From Vitellaria paradoxa (Eukaryota; Streptophyta; Magnoliopsida; Ericales; Sapotaceae), in NCBI GenBank assembly GCA_019916065.1, contig CM034240.1, positions 41,923,180 to 41,987,179 on the forward strand: a DNA stretch of 64,000 nt. The letters are read 5' to 3'. Made by a program: the position numbers and the translations under genes. The stretch's first letter is position 1, and every line of letters starts with the position of its first letter. Of the stretch, positions 12,774-26,400 are shown in pieces. The notes under the pieces were generated by a model. It had not been told where the DNA came from. It saw only the letters and a list, made by a program, of their open reading frames with translations, and ran no database searches.

Positions 12774-13987
12774 CTACTTTGATGGTAAATGTTTGTTTTT
12801 CTTGTTCCCTCTCTTTCTCAGGCTACTGCTTTCAGGTCCTTCTTCCTCTTCAGCTTTCTGCTCTGCCTCTAAAATGGCCAACTGCAAACAAAATATAAAT
12901 CTCATGTGAATTTTCAAGATTTTTGGTACTTTTTCAGCAGCTCAGATTCCCAAAAAAAAAAAAAGATTGAAAGAAGGAAAGGTTTTACCTCATCAAGGAT
13001 TGGTTTAAGTTCTTTGTATCTAGCAACAGCAAGGTCAAAACCATCTTTACGGAGTTCCTGCATTGCCACAGTTAAAGCATTCAACTCAAGACCATTGGTA
13101 AGGAGTGGAAGAAGCCTGGATCTTAAACTGGTTTCGGAGCCACTTGGGATAAATCCTAATAATATATTAGAAAAGTGCCATATTGAGTGTACACCTTTAC
13201 ACACAATCTATTTATCCAAAGCCAAAAATCGTCATAAAGACCAAAGTAATTACTTACAATTATCTTCTGAGATCAGAAAACAGGAAGAGGAGGAAAGACG
13301 ATAGCCCAGTGGAATGGACTCCCCTTCACCTAGGCATGAAATACCATAGGGTTCAGCTCCTCACACTCCTTTTCCCTTTCCCTTTCCCTTTCCCAAGCTA
13401 CGGCCTCACGGGTGGACCCATGTTAGGCCCAGCAGGGGCAATTGCCCCCACTGAATATTGGAAAATTACACTAAAATTTTATTATGTTTGTTATTTTTAT
13501 TATAAATTATACTTTTTTATGTTTTGCCTCCTACTGTATTTTTACTTTTGCTCCTATTTACTTTAAAAATATAATTTTGTCCCTACTAATTATAAATCCT
13601 GAGTCCACCCCTGTATGGCCTCCATGTACCCCTAAAAAAAGGGAAAGGAAAAGGGTAGGGTGGAACCCCCCTCGCCCCCCCCCCCCCCCGCGGCCCCGGG
13701 GGGGGGGGATATCACCTAGAAGCACAATCCCAACTCACAAGACGAAATCCCTAGCGTGAAATTGTATGGACACACTTATAGGGGGAGAAGTTTTTAAACC
13801 CAATTATAAGATAGGCTAGCTTTTTAAACCATCCTTTCCCGAAGCTAGATCTAAGCACCAACCAGGAACTAAGCAAACAACAACCAGTTTGTTCAATCAG
13901 CCCCAACTCAGGCAATTGACTTAAAAAGTAGTCCACCAATGGCCAAACTGGCTCACCACAGGTTTGTAACTTACCCAGATGAGTGAG

Positions 13988-14042
<55 letters not shown>

Positions 14043-17000
14043 AGATTAGTCAACAAATTATGGAAAGATACCCACTTATTATTATGATAAAAAAGAAAAC
14101 AAACCTTCCCAGTATGTTGAGTATGTTCATACGCTGCCATTTGCCAGTACATATTTGTGCGTTTGTAGAAGTCCTTTAAGGATTCTCCAGGCTTAAAAAG
14201 TAATAAGAACACAAGCAATCAATTCACAGAGTTGTAAGAAGAAATGTGATTCAAAAAGAAGACAACTAATTTAGCAAAAATGAGAAGGCCAGCTAAATCA
14301 GAAAAAACACAAACAAAACTCTAATCCCTCCTATAAAGGGCTCCTGACTTACACTCAACTCAATTTTAAGGAATTGGAAACTCAATGATCTATTGATCCA
14401 TATTCATATCAACAAAAAAATAAAATAAAATAAAAGGGGTTACCAGTGGTGTTCTCTGTGAATCAGAGAGGCCAAGACTGGCTCTGATCTGCTCTATCCT
14501 GGCTCGTTTCTCTTTTCTCCGGAGATTCTTTCCTTCACCCTTGAGTATAGCAACAGCATCTCCCAATTCAATTGATTTCGGACCATTATTCCTAGCCTTC
14601 ACATAATCAAGTTCAGATCAGAATCAAATAAACTAAAAGCTCCATGATTATTCTAAATTAAAGCACCTATTCCATGCATAAACACCCCCCACCCATTCAA
14701 GGGTGGAATTTTGGGATGACCTTAACGAAAATTGAACAAAGTGACTAATGGAGAAGAGAAATTTCACCTTTTGAAGATGTTTGCAAAAAGCTGGAGTTAT
14801 CAAGTTCTAAACAAATTTTGAAACTTTGCCCCCTCCAACACATCCCCACACCCATGAAATCCCAATTAACTAACATGTGAATTCTTGCTAAAAGATGGAA
14901 GAGATACCCACATTATCATTATCATCCTCGTCGCCGTCAATCTCATCACTGTCATCTCCACTTCCAGATTCTTCTCCTTCACTTTCATCATCATCTTCAT
15001 CTTCATCTTCATCCTCATCTTCGCCCTCTGAGGCTTCTAACCATTCACATTCAGATGCCTGCGTTAAAAAGGAGAGCATTATCTTCAGGCATACAATGTT
15101 CAACAAGGTATATGAACCAAGAAAGAGATGTTTGCTATAGTTATTAATTTAATATGAAAAAGAAGAAAATTTGACAAACCGGTATAATGCACTTCCATTC
15201 ATCAAGTTTGCTGAGATTAAGTGAATATAAATCATCAAGTGTAATTTCTCGATCTTTTACTTCCATCATGCCCCCATAAATATACAGTGTATCTCTTCCC
15301 ACAACCATACAGGAATTGATGCGTCCACATGGCTTCACTACCTGAAAGCGATATAACACTAAAAATCAATGGATGAATGAAAATTAGTCACAAGATATTA
15401 TTTTGATATAACATACCTCTGGCAAAACAGAACTTTGTATATGATATTTCAAACTAGATTCAGGATGCTTTCCACGAGATGTGGAGGCCTCCCCCACATC
15501 ATCAACATTCATGCTTCTTTCTATATCAAGAGAAATCTCATCAATGCTACGCTCCTCATCTACTTCTTCACTGTACTCCAAATCCTCATCTTTGTCATTA
15601 GGTGCACGCTTCTCTCCTTCAATTGGACTTATTCTATCGTCGAGAGTGGCAGTGCCACGTTTCTCTTCTGAACATTTTTTCAACTGCAAAAGCAAATCAA
15701 TAAGCAATCATAGAACATCATTTTTATTTCTTACATCAAGAACTCTATTAATCTGTTTTGAAGCTTAAGAAAGAAACAGATTAAATTTAAGACAATTTAA
15801 AATATGACACAAATTAGAGAAAGCAGTACATTATATATTCAAGCACAAAATAAGAAAAATAGGGAAAAAGAAAAGCAAGTAAGACATGAGATTGCGATAT
15901 TCAACAAAACAAACATAGCATTAGTAATATTTCCAACAACATAAAAACAAGAAAATATAAATTAGAGATATGCACACTACAAATTTCTTGATAAGACTAC
16001 CTTATTTTTAGTTGACTTCTCCTTCCGTAGCTCCAATGGATACCTATAAGCAAAAATTAGGTTGGCATTATCATTGAGGGAAACAACTATAGCAAAAAAC
16101 AAACCAATAAGAATTCATTGACTGCGTAATAAAATCGAAGTTCAAACACACACCGCAGAATAAAAGGTGGGAAAATAAGAAGGAATAAAAATAGTCTTTT
16201 TCTAATTAAAAAAAAAATCATAAGATCTTGAACATTTCAATGAATAGTTATAGGCACGTCAGACAGTGCAAAGTTTTGCTTTGCTCACAGAAAACTAAAT
16301 CCTAAGTAGCATGAGCATGGACAGGGAACATCAGTAATTCAGTAATGTGTTACACTGATTATGACAACTTTAAAAAGTTTAAGAACACAGCTACAAATAA
16401 ATAAATATATTTCTAATGTAATATAATATCAAAATGGCAAGAAACTAAGAAAAGTAGTGTGGACGTAAAATCCTAATATCTTCCTAGAAAACTCTTGCAC
16501 AGTCAAATTCAAAATTTTTTGGGGTTTCAGAATTTTAAAAATCAAAAGGAGAATTTTCAAACTTGGAATCCGTTTCATGGATATCTCATGTATGCATGTG
16601 CAACCAAATGTTGGATACGAGTTCTGTTCTAAAAAGCTCATAAAAATAAAACAAGTATGGACATGTTTCCCAGGCGTATCCAAGGAGCATAACAAGTATA
16701 TGCCTGACAAGGATGCTGCATTGTGGTAGTAGTGCCTATGCCTTCTTACAAACAAAATAAAATTTAACGGCACAAGGTCGCCGGAACTGCCAAATAAATA
16801 AAATAGAAAATTTTACTTCATAGGAATAGAACAAAATTAACCTAAACCAGAAAAACATAAAATTAACAATGGGGAGATTTACCAGCGACGGCTATCTAAC
16901 TGAAATCCATAGAGCTCATTCAAGAACAAACTCATTATTACATCACCTGCACATAAGAGTATAAAAAATATAACAAAAAGGTCAGAAATTTTGTCAAGAT

Positions 17001-20000
17001 AGAAAGCATGAATTCAAAATGAAGAATAAGGGGGTGTTTGGAAGTTCAAAAAAACTCAACTTTTGAGGTTGATGTGATGGAAAAATGATAGGTGGCAAAT
17101 TTTGATCGGAGGGAATTGAAAACTTTTGAAGTTTTTTGAGTTTTTTTGAGTTTTTTTTGGCTTCCAAACGGGCTCTAATTGGGCACATTTAAGATCAATA
17201 AACAAGAAAAGGCTCTAAATTAACAGAACTTATGAAACCATGCTTTAGCAAAGAGCAAAAGTATAAAAGAGACAAGATATTTGATTAGCACTTCCCAAAA
17301 CTACAGATAATGTACAATTCAAGTTCGCCTAAAGGATCACAACCAGCCAAAAGAATCTTTCTCATCTAAATCTTTTTTTTTTTTTAAATAGACACTCTCG
17401 CAACAAAAAATAAAAACAAAACAAACCCCCCCCCCAAAAAAAAAAGAGAAAAATGTAAACCAAAAAGGGAATAAACTGCCATGAACACACACTGTAATTA
17501 TACATAGCTAACAGCGCAGCTTCGACTACATGAGTATCAAACTACAAGAACAAGAAATACAATTTTCTTACATTAAGATTAGGATTTAGACAGATTACAG
17601 TTTTCTAGAATTTAGTTTCTCCAAAACTCAAAACCATACACAGCCATAACACAAGTAACTCTGTTGAAAATATGGTATTATATGCGAGTGTGAAGGATTT
17701 ATATGTAATTGTGAGTTTATTTATTTTTTATATTAGAAGTATCCCCAACTTCCGTGGAACTAATTCCATAAAGCTCCCAACTCACCCCACCAGAAGCAAG
17801 AGGCAAGTAATGTTGAGAGGATTCAAACTGGTGACTTCAACTTCAATTGGTAGATGTCCTGCTACAGAACTGCCCCTGTGTGGGCTATGTAGTTGGGACT
17901 TTATTCTCCGAATAGATATGTATAAGTGAACACAATCACGTGCACACATTTTAAAAAATGCTCTCAATTCGCCAACGAGATGATACCAAATGAGCAACTA
18001 CATACCCTTCCGTCCCTCATCAGACACCCTAAAATGTTTTATGTGAACAAGATGCTCATGCCATGGAAAAAGGATTGTATTATGCCCAATACTCATTCAT
18101 CTTCTAATTCTAGAGTTTATCTGATCCACTTTTCCCTGCTACAGTTTAAATTTCAAATTCAAATCTACAACAAGCCAAAACTCTAAACTGGCCAAAGAGA
18201 AGAGCTGATAAAGAAAGGGAAGCCAAAACCAGAAGGCCAGACTCCCCAGTACAAGACATCTACATAGAAAGAAATTAACCTTCAACTTCCATATCCACCA
18301 CGCCCCCAAAAAGCAGACTGCGTTTTTTATGAACACACATAGAAAAACCAGCACGAGCTCCAGGTGGCATCCCACTTTTCTTCACCTATTACCAAGGTAA
18401 CATGAAAAACAAAATGCAAAAACCATTAACACAAAAAGAGGTTCTTCAAACAACAGAGAAGCAGATGTAGGAGACAGGTCACTTTTATATGGAAAAGTAA
18501 TGCACTATGAATGCTTCTTGCATGTCATTGTTTTTGAAAAAATTTGTAACAGAATGGTAAATGAGCACAGAAAAGAATATTTGAAACCAACATATTTTGA
18601 AAATATCTTATTTGAAAATTTGAAACCAACAAATTTTACATGAAAACTTGACTTTCCCGAGAAATGTGAAGAGGTAAACTGCATCATCAACACACAACTA
18701 TAATGCAGAATCACCAAAAGTGGAAACAGATGGATTCTCTACAAAAAAAAAAGACATTTTTAAGAACCAAGCAGGGGTAAGAACATAAAAAAAAAAAGAA
18801 AGAGAAAGAATATAAGAAAATTGCCTACATTCTTTCCTTCGAACATGGAAGAAAATACAGAATATAGACGAAGAAACAATGCCTTAGAAGAGTTTAAATA
18901 AAATCACACACAAGTATCAACCAAACAGAAATCTTTTTTTTTTTTTTATTTATTTTTTAAGAATAAAAAAAACAGAATATTATAATTTCTTCCACTTATC
19001 TGGCTTATAAGGATGACACATGGCCAGATAATAAACTGTGGTATCACATAACATGTAGTTCAATAATTTGATTTTCTTAATAAAAGTTAGACAAGAAAAA
19101 AGAAAGAAAGATAAAGGAAAAATAAAAAGGGGAAAAATAAGAAGATAAGATTAGAAGGCATTGTACCAATTTTGTGTACTGTCGTGTTGTGTCGTGTACT
19201 GTCGTGTTGTGTCGTGTACATGCAAAATACCGACATGCTCATCAGGCACCCTTGACACATGCCAAACACTTGTCCAAATGTCTAATATTTTTCACTTGTT
19301 CTAGAACCGGGCACCACACTTGGGACACACATGTATCCACCACTTAGCCATGCATGAAAGACATCGCAATTTTGAATTTATTTCATTAATTCCTTATCCC
19401 TTAAATTTTTTCATTTTAGAAATTTTATTACCTAAAACTTCTAATTTGTTAGTTAATAAATTTTTCTAACATAAATGTAGATGATTACATTTTTATATAT
19501 ATAATAAAAGTGAATGAATAGTTTTCTTTCATGTGAATATAAAAAAATTATATAATTAGTTGTTTAGGTATCCCTGCCATATATGTCTCCTGAAATTTTT
19601 TACAATCAACACATTGGCATATCCATGTAATGTTGTATCCATGTCACGGGTCCATATCCATGCTTCTTAGGAATATTTTATGCCTAGCTAGGCAGGCCCA
19701 AATCTTTCAGTTTTCCATATTCACACAGTACTGATTAGCAAGATGACATAATAAGCGAAGTATTTCAACATTGGATAGTATGCACTCTCTGACCTCTTCT
19801 GTGAGCAAAATTTCTCAAAACAATATAAAAAAAGGATGGGTCGCACTAGCTTCTTTTAGCCATATATTAATAAAGATTAAGACTGCAACTAAACAAAAAC
19901 AGCTGGGACCAAAACAAGATTTTACATATAGACATCTGCAGCTAGAAGTTGAAATGAAATAAAACCAGGCCAAATACTCAAAATAGACCAACACGGAACA

Positions 20001-20405
20001 CATAAAGGAAGCTTAAAATCACAAAAACCATTCACCTGCTCTATCTGTTAACATTTATATCATTATTTAGCCCACCCCCAACTCCCACTGCATACAAAAG
20101 AACGAGATAGAAAGAACACAGACCTTGTTCCATTCCCAAGTTTTAGGGTCAAGGGACCACATGTCAGAATGAACAATTCCTTTCTCGGAGCCATTTCTAT
20201 CAGATGAAACTTCTTTGGAATAACCACCATATAAAAATATCTGCCATATGAAAAGGCAATGAGTGGATATAACATTTCATCACCACACAAACAAAAAGGC
20301 AAATAATCCAGATGTTACGACATTCATATTACGAGATGTTATGATATTGCCATATCCAGCCCTCATCCTAGAATTTATGCAAGTTTCAGTTTAGTGTTTA
20401 TGCCT

Positions 20406-20438
<33 letters not shown>

Positions 20439-23400
20439 TTAAATATAAAGTCTTCTATCTCTTAAATAAAAATTGAATAAATAAATAATAGATGAATAAT
20501 TGAGAGGGGGCTATGATCAGCTATACACTAGGGACCATTTGACAATGCTGTCTTTTTTTGTTGTTGTTTTTCTGTTATCGTTTTTTGTTTTTTGTTTCCT
20601 GTTGCCGTTTATTTTTTCTGAAATAAAAACTGAAACTGCGTTTGGAAATACAAGTTTGTTTATAATTATTAATTTTTTATTTTAGAAAATAGTTAATTTT
20701 ATTAGTTTTAAAAAATTAATAGAACTTAATAAAATATATTTTATATAAATTAAATTAATTAAATCATAAATAATTTAATTTAATTATGATATTTATTTAA
20801 AATAATTTAATAATAATTATTAAATTAAATTAAATTAAAAATTAATGTAATTTAATTATTTATTATTAATTATTTTATATAAATTAATTTAATTATTAAA
20901 TTAAATAAATTAATTATGATATTTATTTCAGATAATTTAGCTATAATTAATTATTAAATTAAATTAAATTAATTAATTTAGTTTTTTATTTATCAAAAAT
21001 AATTTATATTAATTTATATAATTAATTTAATTTATTGAATTTAATTATATTATTTATTAAAATAACTTATTTTAATAAAATAATTTATTTTTATATAATA
21101 TAACAAAAATAGACAAAATTTTAAAATTGACAAAATATTGGCAACAGAAAAAAAAAACTAAAGCAAAAACACTTTTTCTCTGTTTACGTTTTTCTATTTA
21201 TGTTTTTATTATTATTTTTTTTTTTTTGAAACAAAAAAACGTATACAGGTTTATCAAACATGTTCTATTGCGAGTTTACAAAATTTTGAAAACATAAACA
21301 AAAAAACAAAAAACGAAAACGTTACCAAACGGGGCCTACTTATTTTTTGATAAGTTGCCTTTTTCATTAGTTAAAAAGTTTTTGGCTCATGCAAGAACAT
21401 AGGCATCAGCAACAAATAAAAAGATCAACCCACAGCATCACTAGAATGGCCAAGTACAATATAGCCAACAGGGAAAAGGGGAAATCGGCACGTGATTGAT
21501 CACCTCGGCAAAGTTTCCATCAACTATACACTACTTTCAATTATTCATTTCCTAAAGCTTTTGGGTTTAGTCTAATTGATAATATAGTCGACTAAACCAT
21601 TTAGCACCAGTACCTAATACATCATATCTTAAGTTTGTAACTAGTTAGGCTCCGTGTTTGTCAAAAACACTCCCCTGATCCCTTTGCTTTCTAGAAGATG
21701 AAAATTCATCACCAAGACAAACCCCAAAACCATAGACATCATTAATATTCAATTAACCACAAATTAAAAATACAAAACTCCTGCACACAAGGGCTGTAAA
21801 CTTGTCAAAATCCATAAATATGATCAACAACAAAGTTGACACATATAAATCAATCATGTCCAACTGATAAAAGAGAGAAAAAAAAAAAAAAATCAATTGT
21901 GTCCTATGGTGAGGCTCACTTAAAAGTAACATGTCCAAACTTTTTTTTTTTCTCAGAACTTTTGGTCAGCCAGATAACTAAGAGGTCCAAATTCTATTAA
22001 GCATGCCTCATTTTTCAAATTACATACTCATATAAACAATTATACATTAACTTTCCTAACTTGGGTCATGAACACCAACAGATCTAAGGTTCACAAAGTT
22101 TAGTAAGAACAGAATATGAGAAATAACAAACACCAGTGAATATCCAACAGAACAGGAGAATTTGTTCTTTATAATCATATACCAAAGATGCCGATCGACA
22201 AAAATAGTTACCAAAAACACAAAATATACATTAAGACACGAGTTTAATCCATTCTTTCTCCAGGTTACTCACCTCATCTTGGTGAACAAAAAGCTGAAAA
22301 CCACTCCGAGCACTAGGCCACATGCATCCAAGCTTAGGCTTTATCTCATGCCACTACATTGCAACATTGAATTCATTTTTAGAATGTCACTATGAACCTC
22401 ACAGAAAATAATTTTAGCCTTCTAGAATAGGGGCTAATTTTTTACCTTAAACTGATCCAGGTCAAACACATGCAAATCATGGAAGTACCTGCACATATGC
22501 GAACCCTTTAAATATGACACGTTTCAGCAAACCAAATATAGATATGATCACACCAATGAAGTGGTGAAATATTTGATTCCACATATGACAAGTAAATGAA
22601 ATCCTATAACAAGGTTTAGGTTTGCCTAAGCTTTCATAATTTCGAGTCCCATGAACTTCCAAAATTCATTTCATATGCAAAACAATTTTGAAATTAGATA
22701 AATTGAAAAATTCAGAATTATGAGGAATTGACCACAATTAACTTTCTGAGAAAAATATCTTAATACAGCTTTCTTGCGTATCATTAAACTAGCAAGATAA
22801 TTAATGGCATTTGTGTGGTATTTATCATTTTCTTCAATAATTATTGACACAAATAATCACTTGTTAAGTTTTATTAACTCGTTATCTTTTAAAAAAAATA
22901 GTGAAATTTATTTGCAAGAAACAAAAAAGGAGAGGAAAACTGCTTCCTCAGGTCTAATTTTTTGCAACTAGATTAACTTATACTCTAATGAATAATGACA
23001 ACTATATCTCACGAGTATCATCCAATCAACTACACAGTGGAGTTGAGATCTTCTCCAAGACGAAGTGTCTATTTACAAGAGGAGCTTGGTAGCCATTTGG
23101 AAGAAAGCCATTCTTTTTTATCTGATCTTTTACCCCAAGTAACACATATTCTTCAGTTGGCAGAAATATTCCGATAGTCTAGTAATGTTGTAATGCACTC
23201 ATGTTGGGAACCATGGACTTTATTATTTTTTTCCAATTTCAACTCTAGCTTACTTCTTGGCACCTTTTTCCACAATATGGTTTGATGGAAAAAAATGCTC
23301 TTAGCCAACGCCATTTAATTGAGAAACGGCTAAGTTGAGTATTTTTTCCACGATATCTCCTCCTTTTTGTACAGTCTTTCTTTCTTAATTTCTTATAATT

Positions 23401-26400
23401 AACTTGTTTTCATTAAAAGGAAAAAACAATCTATTCATTATAAATTAGAAAACGACCATAATAAATTGTGGTGTTATTTTCAGGGTATTATTTGTATGAC
23501 AGGAACTCCTTAAATAAACATTTTGAGGAGATGAAAAGTAAAAAGCAATCCTTGTTGGGCCACCTAGCGAGTAGGTACTAGAACTTTAACAGGTACATAC
23601 ACGAGGTAAATCGACAAAAACTTTATGTTGAAGCATATAAAGCATAAACTTATTTCTTTTGATAAATAATAATTTATTGAGAAGGCATCAAAGGAGCCTC
23701 CCTTACACAAAAAGCTTCAAAAGATGAAGAATTACAATTCCAAAGACTAAAAAATCCAAGAAGCTATTCAACTCCTATTCCTTTCCCTCAATAATCAACA
23801 ATGCTATGTAGACACCACCCCCCTCCCCCCACCCAAAAAAAAAATTACTTTTGATCATATACAGTGATGATTCAATAATTCAAGGTTCTTCTATTCCTCT
23901 CCCCAAATCAACCAAACTAAGGAAAAAAGAATTAACTTACATTTTTTCTTCCTTCTTTTTGCACTTCTACACAAACCAACTCTTGAAAACATGCTTGGCT
24001 CTTTTAGGAATCGCCCATTGCATCCCAAACTATGATAATACTAGCCCCCCTAATTCCTTGACCCACATGCAATGCACAAATAGATGATCAATAGTTTCAT
24101 CGCCCTTCTTGCAAAACGACACCAATTCACAATTATCTGCCTTCTAGCAATATGGTTATCAATGGTAACAATCCTATCATACACGAAACACCACACAAAA
24201 AAATGTGTCCCTAACTTCCGTACTAATGTCCATGGAAAGTTCACTTCCTAATCTCAACCATCGAAGATACCACATTGTTAACCGCTGCACCTTATGTTTA
24301 AGACAGGAGGAATCTATTGATCATCTTTTCTTGCATTGTTAATGGGCAGCTAAGTTGAGGGGTTGATTCTTTCATGTTTCAGAGTTCATTTGAGCTTTCC
24401 AAAAACTTTCAGAGATTTCCTTTTGGCATGATGGGGTCAGCCTTCTGGCAAGCATAAATGGTCCACATAGAAGTTGGTTCCCTTTTGTGTGTTTTGGGTG
24501 ATTTGGAAGGAGAGGAATCAAATGATTTTTGAAGATGACAGTAAGCCTATCTTGAAAATCAAGAGTTATTTTCTTACTAGCCTTTACGGTTGGGCAAAGG
24601 ATGAAAGGGAGATCGATTTACCCTCTTTCTTGAATTTCCTTGATCATATAAACTGCACTTAGGGTGTTGGGTCCAATTGTATTATTCCTCCTCGTTCAGC
24701 TGTTCTGTAGAAGCATCTCATCGATGCTTGGATAGCTTTCTACTCTTTTAAATAAAATCTTACTTATCTTTTTCATTAACAGATTACAGAATGATTTCAC
24801 CTCAAAGATTTTGGATTTAGATGCATCTTATCTAACTTTTTCATCACCACCCTGCACATTTTGAGCATACAACAAAATTTACAAATTATAAGGTGGCGGT
24901 TAGACCAGCGCTGCTATATGGATCAGAGTGTTGGGCAGTAAAGCATAATCATAATCAGAAGATGGCAGTTGCGGAGATGAGAATGCTAAGGTGGATGTGT
25001 GGGATTACAAGGAAAAATAGGATTAGGAACGAGGAAATTAGAGGCAAAGTAGGAATAGTACTGATTGAAGATAAAATAAGATAAAATCAATTAAGATGGT
25101 TTAGCCATGTTAAAAAGCGTCCAGCGGAGGCACCTGTTAGAAGGCGTGAAAGTATGGAAATTGCCAGGAGTAGAAGAGGTAGAGGAAAACCCAAAAGAAG
25201 TTGGAAAGAAACTATTAAACATGACATTGGTTTTATCTATCGGAGGATCTGGCCCTAAATAGATCTAATTGGCGTCGACAAATCCATATAGTCGACTTTA
25301 CCTAGTGGGAAAATATTTGGTTTGGTTTTGGTTATAATTACCAAAACAACAATAAAATCAACTTAATATAACTATCAATCTCCCAACCATAAACATTTTT
25401 TTTTTGGGGGGGGGGGGGGAACTCCATGAACCATTGTCCATTTCAATAGTTAAGTATTTATCAACAAAAGCCCCTTGTTCAACTGCCAACCCATAAATGG
25501 CAGGAAATGTTTCCTTCATACTTCTATCACCAATCCAAATGTCGCTCTAAAATCTAACACGATTACCTCTACTTGTCTCAACCGAGCTAGATTTCACAAA
25601 ATCATGCAAAAACTTCATGATGGCTTTCCATATGCAATACCCAGTATTTATTTTGGCTATTTATATGTTATTTTGGGCCAGTAAAATATTTATTTTGAGA
25701 TTAAGTTGATTTATTTTACTTTTTTCGGGTCGGGTGTGATCCGCATTGGTAATTAGTTAGACAAATAGGCTAAGGGCCCAACTCTCTTTTTCTTTTCCTT
25801 CCTCTCCCTTTCATTTTCTTTTTCTTTTTCTTTTTCTTTTGGTTGGCTCGGTGGCCTGAGAACAGAGAGAAGAAAGAGAAGAGAGAGAGGTAGAGAAAGA
25901 AAGTATGATTCGGAGTGGAAGGTCGCCAGATCGGAGTAATATTCGACGTCATGAACATCCTGGTGACGTCCATTTTTGGTGGTTTGGCCAGAGGTGGGAA
26001 ATCAACTTTTGGAGGTCGGGAGCTCAACAGGTTTCTTCTGTTTTTCTTCTTTTTTCTTTGGATTTGAGGTAAGTGGGACTTACATTCGTGTTTTAGACAT
26101 TGTTAGGATGATTTTAATGTATATATATGCTTCATTTGGTTGAAAATCATGTGATTCGTGCATATATACATATATATATATGAATGTGGTTATATATATG
26201 CATATAAATGTGAATATCTTGCACATATTTGAGTTATTCTTTGATTAAATGTTGAAGAAACATGTGATTTAGGTGTTTGAGTGCTAGTACATGAGTTATT
26301 GTTGAGATTGATGCTTGAAATGGTGATTTAAGAGTGATTTGGTGCTGGGTTTCATCGGAAACGAACCTAAGAATTAGGCACTGGGCTCTAGTGTCCGGAC

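Noticed and set aside
14895..15140. Serine-rich plus-strand frame
   Set aside because: It is the antisense shadow of the acidic Asp/Glu-rich exon 16 of the Kelch gene.
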